Assembly: GCF_003182255.1 (NCBI RefSeq)
Contig: NZ_QGTQ01000005.1
Location: 62,001-126,000, forward strand
Length of the DNA stretch: 64,000 nt
Origin: Paenibacillus cellulosilyticus
GTDB taxonomy: Bacteria; Bacillota; Bacilli; Paenibacillales; Paenibacillaceae
Direction of reading: 5' to 3'
In this document: one piece after another, positions 49,555 through 57,632 of the stretch
How the letters are laid out: each line of letters begins with the position of its first letter
Numbering within the stretch: position 1 is the stretch's first letter
Notes under the pieces: generated by a model
Seen by the model: only the letters and a program-made list of their open reading frames with translations
Told to the model about the DNA's origin: nothing
Database searches by the model: none
Position numbers and translations under genes: made by a program

Positions 49555-50607
49555 ATGACGAATACAGCAATGCTATTGCTCTGGATTTCGTTAGGACTGT
49601 CGATTGTTTTCTTTCTCGCGATTGTTGGTACATGGATCTACTCGTACTACATGAAGCGAACAACGGAGAAAACAAATGAAGCGCTGGAACAGATGCTTGG
49701 CACTGTCTTTGCCCTTGAAGGGTATGAACAAAATATTGTTATTTCACGCAAGCTGCTTGGTTATGTACGGAACAGCTGGTTAAGAAGAGAACTGCTCATG
49801 AAGAAGCTGGTCGAATTTGCGGACAGACTGCCTGAAGAGAAGCAGAGGCGTGTAGGTCGGATCGTTGAAGAAACAGAGATTCACGCTTACTTGGCTCGCC
49901 TGCTGTCATCGAGCAGCCCGTTCAATCACGCGCTCGCTTGCCGGTATATTGGAGATTTCCGGGTCTCCTCACTGCGAGAGGAAATGCTGAAGCTTAAGGA
50001 CAGCCGCAGCAACGACGTTCTGTACAACATGCTGCTGGCGCTCGCGAAGCTCGGTGACGTAGAAGGGTTGTCCGCGATTCTGAGTGCCAACTCCAGTCAC
50101 ATTAACTTATCTTTCCGGGCAGTTGTCGAGGTGGTAACCGCGTTCAAGGGCTCTAAGGTAAAGCTGATTGAGCAGACAATCGACCACTGCGATGACTATA
50201 TGAGAGGCATTCTGATCAAAGCGGCAGCCGATGAAGGCCACCCGAGCCTAACGCCAGTTTATGTGAAGTACTCGAGCAGCGATAACAAGAACCTGCGTAT
50301 TGCCTGCATCCGCGCGATTGCAGAGACGAAGGACAGCGAGAACGAATCGCATTTGATCGGCATGCTTGAGGACTCAGAATGGGAAGTCCGTGCGGCCGCA
50401 GCGAAGGGCTTGGAGCAAATCGGTACAGATAAAAGCATTCCTTCCCTAGGGGAAGCCGTTAAGGATAAAGAATGGTGGGTTAGACAAAATGCAGCCAGCT
50501 CGCTGGTAGCATTGCCAGGTGGCAGAAAGTACGCGGAGTCGATTATTAAAGGTGAAGATCGATTCGCAAGCGAGGCAATCGTTGGTGTCCTGGAGATGTC
50601 GTCTTAG
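49555..50607 (+). CDS. HEAT-repeat protein with N-terminal membrane anchor
   Basis: This 350-residue protein begins with one membrane helix (about 5-30: LLLWISLGLSIVFFLAIVGT). It continues entirely as alpha-alpha repeats of HEAT/PBS-lyase type; the clearest two near the C-terminus are EDSEWEVRAAAAKGLEQIG and KDKEWWVRQNAASSLVAL. The repeats would form a cytoplasmic scaffold for protein contacts. ATG 49555 follows GGAGGGAGG. It lies 37 bp before the GT2 gene, and by position it may be an assembly or regulatory partner of that synthase. The function is inferred only from context. Confidence 0.82.
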   Translation: MTNTAMLLLWISLGLSIVFFLAIVGTWIYSYYMKRTTEKTNEALEQMLGTVFALEGYEQNIVISRKLLGYVRNSWLRRELLMKKLVEFADRLPEEKQRRVGRIVEETEIHAYLARLLSSSSPFNHALACRYIGDFRVSSLREEMLKLKDSRSNDVLYNMLLALAKLGDVEGLSAILSANSSHINLSFRAVVEVVTAFKGSKVKLIEQTIDHCDDYMRGILIKAAADEGHPSLTPVYVKYSSSDNKNLRIACIRAIAETKDSENESHLIGMLEDSEWEVRAAAAKGLEQIGTDKSIPSLGEAVKDKEWWVRQNAASSLVALPGGRKYAESIIKGEDRFASEAIVGVLEMSS

Positions 50608-50643
50608 TCGGCTTCACCATAACCGGGAGAGTAGGTAACGGAG

Positions 50644-52059
50644 ATGTATATATTTTGGAAATTCATATTGTACTTTAGCAGCTTTTGCATGATCTACACC
50701 ATTGCGATTAATCTGTTCTACAACGGTCAAATGCTCGTATCGGTCTTCGATTTGTTCTCATACTTAAGAAAAATGAAATCTTCGGACTATAAACGGTACA
50801 TCGGCTCGAAAAACATGATTCCGATCTCGATCATCGTTCCTGCGTACAACGAAGAGAAAACGATTGTCGATAATATTAAGTCGCTGCTTGCGCTGGACTA
50901 TTACGAATACGAGATTATTGTCGTCAATGACGGCTCCAAGGACAGCACGCGGGATAAGATTATTGAAGAGTTCGGGCTGACGCTGGTGAATCAACCGGTG
51001 AAGAGGAGCGTACAGACGAAGGACATTAGAGGCATTTATCGCAGTCCGCAGTACGAACGTATCATTCTTGTCGATAAGGAGAACGGCGGCAAGGCCGATG
51101 CATTGAATGCAGGGATCAACGTTTCTTCGTATCCGATCTTTGCGAGCATTGATGCGGACTCCATTCTTGAGAATGAAGCACTCATTAAGCTGACGATGAT
51201 ATTCGTAGAGCATCCGGAGACGGTTGCGGTTGGCGGTATCGTAAGGCTTGCGAACGGCTCGATCATTAAAGACGGCAAGCTGATCGATATGCGTATTCCG
51301 AAGAGCCGAATTGCCTCGTTCCAGATCGTCGAATATTTGCGAGCATTCCTGACAGGCCGGACTAGCCTTAGCCGCTTGAACTCGATCCTTATTATCTCGG
51401 GCGCATTCGGCGCGTTCAACAAGAGTGCGGTTATCGAGGTAGGCGGGTACAAGGCGAATACGATCGGCGAAGACATGGACATTATTATTAAGCTGCATGA
51501 GAAAATGAAGCGTGAGAAGCGCAAGTATAAAATCAAGTTCCTTGCCGACCCGATCTGCTGGACGCAGGCGCCAGAATCGCTTAATGACCTGCGCGTGCAG
51601 CGCAGACGGTGGCAGATTGGCCTCTTCGACAACCTGATCGCTTACCGCGGCATGTTGTTCCGCAAGAAATATGGCGCTGTCGGCCTGCTGACGCTGCCTT
51701 ATTACTGGCTGTTCGAATTGTTTGGCCCCGTGGTCGAGTTTCTAGGCTACATCTTCATCCCGATGGCGTACCTGTTCGGCTTGCTGGAATTCAACACCTT
51801 CCTCATCTACTTCATCGTAGCGTTCCTGCTCGGTACAGCCCTGTCGATGGGCAGTATTCTGCTGGAGCAGATTTCATTCCGCAAGTACACGTCGTTCAAG
51901 GATATTATGCGACTCGTGTTGTTCGCGCTGCTGGAGAACCTCGGTTACCGTCAGCTGACGATTTTGTTCCGTATCGAGGGCATTCTGAAATTTAGAAAAG
52001 GCCGCCACGCTTGGGGCAGCATTAAGCGTAAGCAGTTCGTGTCTACAGAATCCAAATAA
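50644..52059 (+). CDS. Processive GT2 family glycosyltransferase, polysaccharide synthase
   Basis: This 471-residue membrane glycosyltransferase is of the cellulose synthase/poly-GlcNAc synthase type. An N-terminal helix (about 4-28) is followed by the GT2 core with PAYNEE (66-71), the UDP-binding D96 in VNDGS, D170-A-D172, the catalytic GED (275-277) and the processive QRRRW motif (319-323). Three or more C-terminal helices (about 345-430) would form the export channel. It should polymerise and export a beta-linked sugar chain. It is the last gene of the locus, followed by a strong terminator. No PilZ domain is visible, so it is not directly a BcsA-type cyclic di-GMP receptor. Confidence 0.93.
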   Translation: MYIFWKFILYFSSFCMIYTIAINLFYNGQMLVSVFDLFSYLRKMKSSDYKRYIGSKNMIPISIIVPAYNEEKTIVDNIKSLLALDYYEYEIIVVNDGSKDSTRDKIIEEFGLTLVNQPVKRSVQTKDIRGIYRSPQYERIILVDKENGGKADALNAGINVSSYPIFASIDADSILENEALIKLTMIFVEHPETVAVGGIVRLANGSIIKDGKLIDMRIPKSRIASFQIVEYLRAFLTGRTSLSRLNSILIISGAFGAFNKSAVIEVGGYKANTIGEDMDIIIKLHEKMKREKRKYKIKFLADPICWTQAPESLNDLRVQRRRWQIGLFDNLIAYRGMLFRKKYGAVGLLTLPYYWLFELFGPVVEFLGYIFIPMAYLFGLLEFNTFLIYFIVAFLLGTALSMGSILLEQISFRKYTSFKDIMRLVLFALLENLGYRQLTILFRIEGILKFRKGRHAWGSIKRKQFVSTESK

Positions 52060-52064
52060 GACTG

Positions 52065-52110
52065 AATACACCGCCTTCTGGGTCACAGCCCTGGGCGGTG
52101 TATTTTTCTT
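52065..52110 (+). terminator. Terminator of the GT2 locus
   Basis: AATACACCGCC and GGCGGTGTATT are perfect 11-bp arms around an 18-base loop, followed by TTTCTT as part of a five-T run. Confidence 0.85.
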
Positions 52111-52194
52111 ATAGGGCGCTTATTTGGAGAAGAAGGAGAAGTGGGGCAGTTGCAGCGAATACGCTCATAGAAACTGTTCAAGGAGGTAAGGCCG

Positions 52195-52323
52195 ATGGGC
52201 GTAAACCAGCCTGCTCTCCGTTTCTGGCGTGACGTCGTTGGTACGTACACCGGCGGTGAGTTTACGGAAGTTTATCGAGAAGATCGAGATAAATACATAC
52301 AGTCGTTTAGTACGAAGGGGTGA
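52195..52323 (+). pseudogene. C-terminal fragment resembling a GNAT acetyltransferase
   Basis: A 42-codon open frame starts at ATG 52195 with a perfect AAGGAGG eight bases upstream. The peptide (VNQPALRFWRDVVGTYTG, then IQSF) resembles the last quarter of GNAT N-acetyltransferases, where an N..A..FW motif precedes the final strands. The acetyl-CoA binding core is missing, so this looks like a remnant, though the good ribosome site leaves a short expressed peptide possible. It lies between a terminator and the HAD gene. Confidence 0.5.
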
Positions 52324-52383
52324 TTATCTTACGTTTGCATGTTACACTCGTCATAATATTTTTCATGAAAGTGGTGAGCATCT

Positions 52384-53067
52384 ATGGTGACGATTGTACT
52401 GTGGGACCTCGATGGGACCATTCAAGATAGCGAAACACTTGGGCTGGCAGGTACACGGCATGGATTTGAGCAGGTGCTTGGCAGGATTCCTACAGAGGAG
52501 GAGTACGCACAGCTGATGGGACGGCCGGTACCGGTCGTCTATCGGGAATGGTTCGAGGAGGAGCTGGTGCAGCAGATCCTGGCGGCTGGAAATGAGTATT
52601 ACCTTGAGCGGGAGGACGAGATTATTTGTTACTCCGGCGTACCGGAGATGCTTGCGGTATTGAAGCAGCGCGGGTATCGTATGGGCATTGTAACGTCCAA
52701 GCCGCTGGTATATGCGTTAGGTGAGCTGAAGGCGAAAGGGCTCGATGGCTTGTTCGAGGTCATGGTTGCCCAAGAGGATACGGACCGCCATAAGCCGCAT
52801 CCTGACCCGCTATTGGAAGCGGTACGCCGATTGAATGCCGCCCCGGAGGAATGCGTTTATATCGGCGATCAGCCATCCGACATTCGAGCTGCGCATGCTG
52901 CACAGATGCGCAGCATTGCGGCACTATGGGGTGAGGGTACCTTGGAGCGAGTGGCACCGACTGACCCGACGCGGGTTGCGTATGAGCCAATGGACATTGT
53001 GAAGCTTATGGATGAACTTTCAAATTGTCTAGAAACCAGCGATACGTTGGTTGTTAAGAAACTGTAA
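52384..53067 (+). CDS. HAD superfamily hydrolase, phosphoglycolate phosphatase/PpaX-like
   Basis: This 227-residue HAD phosphatase has motif I LWDLDGTIQDS (nucleophile Asp at about residue 8, acid Asp two later), motif II IVTSKP, a motif III Lys near RHKPHPDPLLEAV, and motif IV YIGDQPSDIRAA. The helical cap lies between motifs I and II (C1 type). It fits phosphoglycolate phosphatase or PpaX-like pyrophosphatase enzymes; the exact substrate cannot be told. It is monocistronic, ending in a clear terminator at 53093. Confidence 0.92.
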   Translation: MVTIVLWDLDGTIQDSETLGLAGTRHGFEQVLGRIPTEEEYAQLMGRPVPVVYREWFEEELVQQILAAGNEYYLEREDEIICYSGVPEMLAVLKQRGYRMGIVTSKPLVYALGELKAKGLDGLFEVMVAQEDTDRHKPHPDPLLEAVRRLNAAPEECVYIGDQPSDIRAAHAAQMRSIAALWGEGTLERVAPTDPTRVAYEPMDIVKLMDELSNCLETSDTLVVKKL

Positions 53068-53092
53068 TTGAACTTATAGATTTTTATGAAGC

Positions 53093-53125
53093 AATCCATC
53101 GCTGCACAAGCGATGGATTTTTTTA
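53093..53125 (+). terminator. Terminator after the HAD gene
   Basis: AATCCATCGC and GCGATGGATT are perfect 10-bp arms followed by TTTTTTATTTTC. Confidence 0.88.
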
Positions 53126-53164
53126 TTTTCTCCAATAAAAATGAATGGTTTTGTATTTATTTTC

Positions 53165-53170
53165 CGTCTA
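53165..53170 (+). promoter_or_regulatory. Possible ECF-type -10 element upstream of the sigma-VOC gene
   Basis: CGTCTA sits 24 bp before the GTG start, with AATGGTTTTG 15-20 bp further upstream. Many ECF sigma factors read -10 elements of the CGTC type and drive their own promoter, so this is a candidate autoregulatory site. The -35 match is weak. Confidence 0.3.
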
Positions 53171-53193
53171 TGTTTATAGAAGGGGGGGATGAA

Positions 53194-54189
53194 GTGACTG
53201 ATCAACAACATATAGAGCTTGTTCGCAAATCCTCATATGGTGACCGTGAAGCATTCGCGGAAGTCGTGCGGACTTATTCGAACTTTATTTACGGTGTTGC
53301 CTTCAATATGCTGGGCGACTTTCATCTGGCACAAGACATCGCACAAGAAACATTCGTCAAAGCATGGTTCAAGCTCGACCAGCTGCAGGAGCACGACAAG
53401 TTCGGGAGCTGGATCATCAGTATCGCAAGGCGGCTCTGTCAGGATCAGCTTCGCGGCCGCAAGGTTGTAGAGATGCCGATTATAGAAGCAGATACAATCG
53501 CGGACCGATCAACCTTGGACGACATGGTTAATCGAAGATCCGATGCCGAGGCGGTACGCAAGGCGCTTGCGAGCTTAGATGACAAATACCGAACGACAAC
53601 ATGGCTGTATTATATAAGTGGATTAAATACAAGAGAAATTAGCAGACTGCTCGACATACCGGTTGGCACAATCGACAGCCGACTGAGGCGGGCGAAACAA
53701 ATATTAAGAACGGAGCTGATTGAATTGGTTGAACATACGGCGCAGAGCAATAAGCTTGGTGAACCATTCGTCAATAAAGTACGGGCTAGAATTAAAAACG
53801 CGCTGCAGGTTCGCCTCGTGTCCGATCTGGATAAAGCGAAGGAATACTATACGAATGTGTTAGGTTTTACGATTGACGATTGGGGACATACCGAGCGTGA
53901 GGGGGTTGGCTTCATCCTTCAGCAGGCAGAGAAACCGGAGCATGTCCGGCCGAACGCGAAGCCATCACCTATGACTTATCCCGCCGATTGGTCGGGCCCG
54001 CCTACCGCTTGGGATACGTACGCCTATTCCGACTTTAATGGTGTTCAATCGCTGTACGAGGAATTCCGAGACAAAGGGGCCATTATCGCATATGACCCCA
54101 TTGTCGAGGACATGGGCAGCATGCAGTGGAGAGAGTTTGCTGTCCGAGATTTGGACGGCTACGTCATTGTGTTTGGTGGCGGGAGCTAG
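53194..54189 (+). CDS. ECF-like sigma factor fused to a VOC domain
   Basis: This is a 331-residue two-part protein. Residues about 18-88 are sigma-2 (DFHLAQDIAQETFVKAW and the -10 binding helix GSWIISIARRLCQDQLR). Residues 119-173 are sigma-4 (LDDKYRTTTWLYYISGLNTREISRLL, helix-turn-helix VGTIDSRLRRAK). A charged linker follows (about 180-203). Residues 204-331 are a complete VOC domain: LVSDLDKAKEYYTNVLGFTIDD, then YAYSDFNGVQSLYEEF and FAVRDLDGYVIVFGGG. The frame is continuous through the junction. GTG 53194 follows GGGGGGG. No anti-sigma gene is adjacent; the VOC domain is a plausible built-in ligand sensor. The convergent neighbour is a DUF4386 gene 13 bp away. Confidence 0.9.
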   Translation: MTDQQHIELVRKSSYGDREAFAEVVRTYSNFIYGVAFNMLGDFHLAQDIAQETFVKAWFKLDQLQEHDKFGSWIISIARRLCQDQLRGRKVVEMPIIEADTIADRSTLDDMVNRRSDAEAVRKALASLDDKYRTTTWLYYISGLNTREISRLLDIPVGTIDSRLRRAKQILRTELIELVEHTAQSNKLGEPFVNKVRARIKNALQVRLVSDLDKAKEYYTNVLGFTIDDWGHTEREGVGFILQQAEKPEHVRPNAKPSPMTYPADWSGPPTAWDTYAYSDFNGVQSLYEEFRDKGAIIAYDPIVEDMGSMQWREFAVRDLDGYVIVFGGGS

Positions 54190-54201
54190 ACCGCTTCGCT
54201 A

Positions 54202-54930
54202 TTACAGAGCGCTAGTCGTACCGTTATTAGGCGTAAATAGACGATTGAGCCGAGACTCGTTGAATCCGCGAGCGAGAAGGATAACGGCCAGCGCCATTTC
54301 ATTCGCCGCAACAGGCAGTGACAGCAGTCCGCCCCAGACGGATACCTGCTCGAACACGCCGAACATTTCGAACAAGGCTGCAGCAAGGACGAGTGCTCCG
54401 CCGGTCATCCCGAGGATCGACAGGAAGCGGGGCACCAGCCCGCTGCGGTAGAAAATGTAGCTGTACATCATTGTGTTAATACCGAGCATGAAGTTAGGGC
54501 CGAGCAGGAAGGTCCAGTCGTGGATGGCGATTAACAGGGTACCAGAAGCGTGATAGAAGCTGAGATCGGGAGAGGCTGCCGCCGTGAAATCACGACTTAA
54601 CGTTAAGAGGGAGAGGATACTGACGATTCCGACCGTAATGATGACCGCCTCGAGAAAACGAAAGCATAGATGCCCGAGTGCGATTCTTTCGCTGTACCTG
54701 CGTAGTACCGGATACATCGTTACAGCCGTCCCGACGGCCGAAACGACGAGAATAAGCTCCATAATCGCGCCCCAAATGATCTGGTTATCATGCTTGGCAC
54801 CCTCGCTCAAATAGTCTGTACCGTTCAAGATTGGATCATATAACAAGAGACCAAAAATGGACGATATAGCCGCAACAATGAACAAAACCCCCGTAAGCTT
54901 AGCTGATCTACGTGTAGCTTGCAGATTCAT
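54202..54930 (-). CDS. DUF4386 family membrane protein
   Basis: This 242-residue protein has about six hydrophobic segments and the DUF4386 layout. The N-terminal RSAKLTGVLFIVAAISSIFG is followed by a loop with YDPILNGTDYL, the central ALGHLCFRFLEAVIITVGI, and PNFMLGINTMMYSYIFYRSGLVPRFLSILG near the fifth helix. Members have no assigned biochemical function. The start follows GGGGGAGAAG. It is convergent with the sigma-VOC fusion gene and lies downstream of an XRE/membrane protein pair on the same strand, 65 bp after the XRE gene. Confidence 0.88.
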   Translation of the reverse strand: MNLQATRRSAKLTGVLFIVAAISSIFGLLLYDPILNGTDYLSEGAKHDNQIIWGAIMELILVVSAVGTAVTMYPVLRRYSERIALGHLCFRFLEAVIITVGIVSILSLLTLSRDFTAAASPDLSFYHASGTLLIAIHDWTFLLGPNFMLGINTMMYSYIFYRSGLVPRFLSILGMTGGALVLAAALFEMFGVFEQVSVWGGLLSLPVAANEMALAVILLARGFNESRLNRLFTPNNGTTSAL

Positions 54931-54995
54931 TCTTCTTCTCCCCCTTCATATGTTCCGAAACGATTCATTCCGTCGAATGTGTGTGATTCTACGTT

Positions 54996-55220
54996 CTACT
55001 TCTTCGCGTTTTCCTCATAGTAGAAAATGCTCTCGATCGGTAAGCTGAACGCCCGGGCGATTCGGAAAGCCAGCTCCAGAGACGGCGAGTAATTGCCTTT
55101 CTCCAGCGCGACAATCGTTTGTCTAGTTACGCCTACCTTGTCAGCCAGCTGCTGCTGGGTCATTTCGTCGTGGTCGAATCGTAGTCTGCGGATATGGTTG
55201 CCGACAAGATTATTACGCAT
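54996..55220 (-). CDS. XRE family small DNA-binding regulator
   Basis: This 74-residue single-domain helix-turn-helix protein is of the XRE/Cro type (LRFDHDEMTQQQLADKVGVTRQTIVALEKGNYSPSLELAFRIARAF). It closely resembles the YgzD/YozG-like regulators that pair with a small membrane protein. GGAGAGG precedes ATG 55220, and longer in-frame starts have no site. It starts one base after the stop of the upstream membrane protein gene. It probably regulates this pair, perhaps through the ATACA-AAA-TGTAT palindrome at 55710-55722. Confidence 0.92.
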   Translation of the reverse strand: MRNNLVGNHIRRLRFDHDEMTQQQLADKVGVTRQTIVALEKGNYSPSLELAFRIARAFSLPIESIFYYEENAKK

Positions 55221-55221
55221 A

Positions 55222-55668
55222 TCAGATGCCTCTCCTATAGTGATAAAGTTTCGTGATGGAGCCGCTGACGTCAGCAAGGAAGCCTGCAGCGATCAGAATG
55301 TCGAACATGATGTACAGAGGCTGCTCTAGAACGAGCGAACCCATCGCGCACAGGAAGCCGAGGATGAACAGCAGGAAGGACGTCCGATGTGCTCGCAGCT
55401 CAATGATGCGGTCCAGCTCATCCGTGAACCCTGGCTCCTTCTCTCCGGTCGTCATGCGGTAGATGATGTTGAACACGATGCTAATGACGATGTGAGCAAT
55501 GATGGAGATAAGCATCAAAACGAGGACAAAAGCGCCCCAGTAGTGCAGCAATTCCGACAGCTCAGCCCCTTGTTCAGGGTAGCGCGGATACATGTACAGG
55601 CAGTAGGCTGCAAATATAAGGATCGTGCTTATGAGTGTGACGATGCTTCTCTTCTCTTGATAGGTCAA
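55222..55668 (-). CDS. Small membrane protein paired with the XRE regulator
   Basis: This 148-residue protein has four hydrophobic segments (about 9-28, 45-68, 95-115, 118-135) and an acidic inner loop (GEKEPGFTDELDRIIELRAHR). Proteins of this type are commonly encoded just before a small XRE regulator in Bacillota, but I know no proven function. The TTG at 55668 is taken as start because AAAGGAGG lies eight bases upstream; the GTG at 55677 overlaps that site. The pair forms a two-gene operon, possibly autoregulated. Confidence 0.8.
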   Translation of the reverse strand: MTYQEKRSIVTLISTILIFAAYCLYMYPRYPEQGAELSELLHYWGAFVLVLMLISIIAHIVISIVFNIIYRMTTGEKEPGFTDELDRIIELRAHRTSFLLFILGFLCAMGSLVLEQPLYIMFDILIAAGFLADVSGSITKLYHYRRGI

Positions 55669-55709
55669 ATGAAACACCTCCTTTGGTTTTCTTCAATGTT
55701 AATTCCTGC

Positions 55710-55722
55710 ATACAAAATGTAT
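55710..55722. promoter_or_regulatory. Palindrome upstream of the XRE operon
   Basis: ATACA-AAA-TGTAT is a perfect 13-bp palindrome about 42 bp upstream of the membrane protein start. It overlaps a TATACA -10-like hexamer on the minus strand, with TTGACA about 15 bases further upstream. It is a candidate operator for the XRE regulator. Confidence 0.5.
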
Positions 55723-55971
55723 AGTAAAGCAATCCTTGTGTCAAGTCAACTTTACACAAATGGGTTCAATACCGCAAATAGAGGTGGACACATCCAAGTC
55801 TTCAGCCATTGGGGGAGGACCGTTCATTCTACATTCGGCTAAGAACAAGGCTGCGACTTGAACGGTTAACGGATTGCTTTTAGCAAATATTATCGAATAA
55901 AAAAAAGTCATGTCATGTCGAATTGGTAGGCCATTTATACTATAATCAGATTAATTACTATTTTCTACAAG

Positions 55972-57168
55972 ATGGTGCTGGTTATGTCCATAGTTATGGA
56001 TGCTAGAACGGTATTTGCAACGTTGTTAGTCGGCTATTTGATAGCCTTGGTGCTTACGTTAGCTTTCTGGAATGGCAGCATGAAGCTTGTGACGCTCAGA
56101 GTCTACCTTGGGGCCAAAGGCATGCAGGCGGCCGCCTTGTTCCTGCTGGCGCTGCGCGGCTCGATTCCGGGCATCTTGTCCATATTGCTCGCCAACAGTG
56201 TACTCTTCATTGTGTATACGCTGGAGATTTGTGTACTGCTTCATTTGCAGAAGATATTGACGATGAGAATGAGACGGCAGTATGTGTTTCTTGCGCTTGG
56301 CAGCATTGTCGGATTTCTCTTCATCTACCTGTTCAACAACCATGAAGAGTCTCGAATTGCGTATGCCTCTTTGCTGCTCGCTATTATATTTCTGCCGGCC
56401 TACCGGCTCGTAGTCGCTCGTAAAGCAAGCGTTCTTGCCCGCATAATGGGAGCGCTCTATCTTTCTGTCGGGGTATGGATGCTTGTTCGGGCAAGTGCTG
56501 CTGCGCTTAACTACGACTGGGCAAGCTATTATCGACCTAATGAATATCAGCTTCCGGGCCTGCTTATGTCATTCCTTGTCATAGTAGTTGGTCATACTGG
56601 CGTCGTTCTCCTCGTAAAGGAGCAATCGACGAAGGAGCTGATTCGCCTTGCGAATCAGGATGATCTTACAGGTGCGCTGAACCGTCGAACGTTTTCGATC
56701 CGGGCGGAGCGTCAACTGGCGCGTTGCGCCAAAATGCGTAAGCCGTTGTCTTACCTGCTTTTCGATGTGGATCGCTTTAAGACGATCAACGATACCTACG
56801 GTCATTATGTAGGCGATCAGGTGCTTCAGCATCTCGCTTCGAGGGTGCGTCAGCACTTAGGTACAGAGGATATGCTCGTTCGCTACGGAGGCGACGAGTT
56901 CGGTATTCTATTGCCGGGTTTGGATGAACAGGCTTCTGAATTGTTCGCGGAGCAAATCATTGGAGAGTTCAAAATCGTAGAAGATCGCCTTCCGCCTGCT
57001 CCTTACTCGATTAGTGTAGGCGTGTTAACGATTGTTCCTGATTCAACAACGAAGCTGGAGAGCCTGTACATTACATGCGATGAAGCGCTATACGCCGCTA
57101 AGCGGGATGGAAGGAATCGCGTCATTCGAGTCCGGCAGGAGCGGATGGCAGCTGTACCGGTAGAATAA
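55972..57168 (+). CDS. Membrane-bound GGDEF diguanylate cyclase
   Basis: This 398-residue protein has about six to seven membrane helices (about 10-215) forming a possible sensory region. A GGDEF domain spans about 225-385 (DDLTGALNRRTFSIR, then FDVDRFKTINDTYGH) with canonical active site YGGDEF. The I-site position before it reads GTED instead of RxxD, so product inhibition by cyclic di-GMP is probably lost, unlike the other cyclase at 18423. No ribosome site is convincing for ATG 55972; ATG 55984 and 55996 are in-frame alternatives. It is monocistronic with a terminator at 57204. Confidence 0.92.
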   Translation: MVLVMSIVMDARTVFATLLVGYLIALVLTLAFWNGSMKLVTLRVYLGAKGMQAAALFLLALRGSIPGILSILLANSVLFIVYTLEICVLLHLQKILTMRMRRQYVFLALGSIVGFLFIYLFNNHEESRIAYASLLLAIIFLPAYRLVVARKASVLARIMGALYLSVGVWMLVRASAAALNYDWASYYRPNEYQLPGLLMSFLVIVVGHTGVVLLVKEQSTKELIRLANQDDLTGALNRRTFSIRAERQLARCAKMRKPLSYLLFDVDRFKTINDTYGHYVGDQVLQHLASRVRQHLGTEDMLVRYGGDEFGILLPGLDEQASELFAEQIIGEFKIVEDRLPPAPYSISVGVLTIVPDSTTKLESLYITCDEALYAAKRDGRNRVIRVRQERMAAVPVE

Positions 57169-57203
57169 GGCCAGAACAGGTCTATCGTTTTTGTGCAAAA
57201 TAG

Positions 57204-57258
57204 TACGGGATACTTCCTGCGATCTTAACGATCTGCGACGAAGTATCCCGTATTTTTT
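57204..57258. terminator. Bidirectional terminator between GGDEF and collagen-like genes
   Basis: TACGGGATACTTC and GAAGTATCCCGTA are perfect 13-bp arms with an inner GATC/GATC pairing, followed by TTTTTT on the plus strand. Confidence 0.88.
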
Positions 57259-57275
57259 AATCCAATGGCCGTTAA

Positions 57276-57632
57276 CTACTCCTCGCCTTCCTCGATCGTT
57301 ATGATCGTATGGTTCGTAATGTCGCCAAGCGAAGAGGTGAGCGTCGTGCTCAGAATCGTACGTTCTACGAGCGGAATGAGAGGGGCGCGAAGCCGGAAGA
57401 GAATGGTATCGATCTGACCCGGTTGGTTGGTACCTAGATCCAGCACATCATGCAGATGTGTCAAATGAGGTCGGTCACTGACATGCAGCGAGCCCACCAC
57501 AAATTCAAACCCAGTTGGGAGCACGTGCCTGAACTGCTTGACGATCGGAATAGCAGCGACGTTCTGGACCTTGACGGTAACGAGAACCTCGCCCCCCGGC
57601 TGAACAATAGTTGGATTAACCGTAATGTTCAC
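57276..57632 (-). pseudogene. Out-of-frame C-terminal domain of the collagen-like protein
   Basis: This open frame of 118 codons encodes a beta-rich domain (ITVNPTIVQPGGEVLVTVKVQNV, ending TNHTIITIEEGEE) resembling DUF11/CARDB-type surface domains. Reading upstream in this frame from 57632 to the G-tract at 57715 gives uninterrupted collagen-like triplets (GETGPTGSTGPTGVTGPTG, then SPPPSPP). It therefore belongs to the upstream gene and is separated from it by a one-base shift. It has no start codon with a convincing ribosome site of its own. Confidence 0.82.

Larger units (their letters stand above)
52060..52383. other. Gap with terminator and a gene fragment
   Basis: This 324-bp gap holds the locus terminator (52065-52110), the GNAT-like fragment at 52195-52323, and an AT-rich stretch (52325-52370) that probably includes the promoter of the HAD hydrolase gene. 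Confidence 0.6.
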
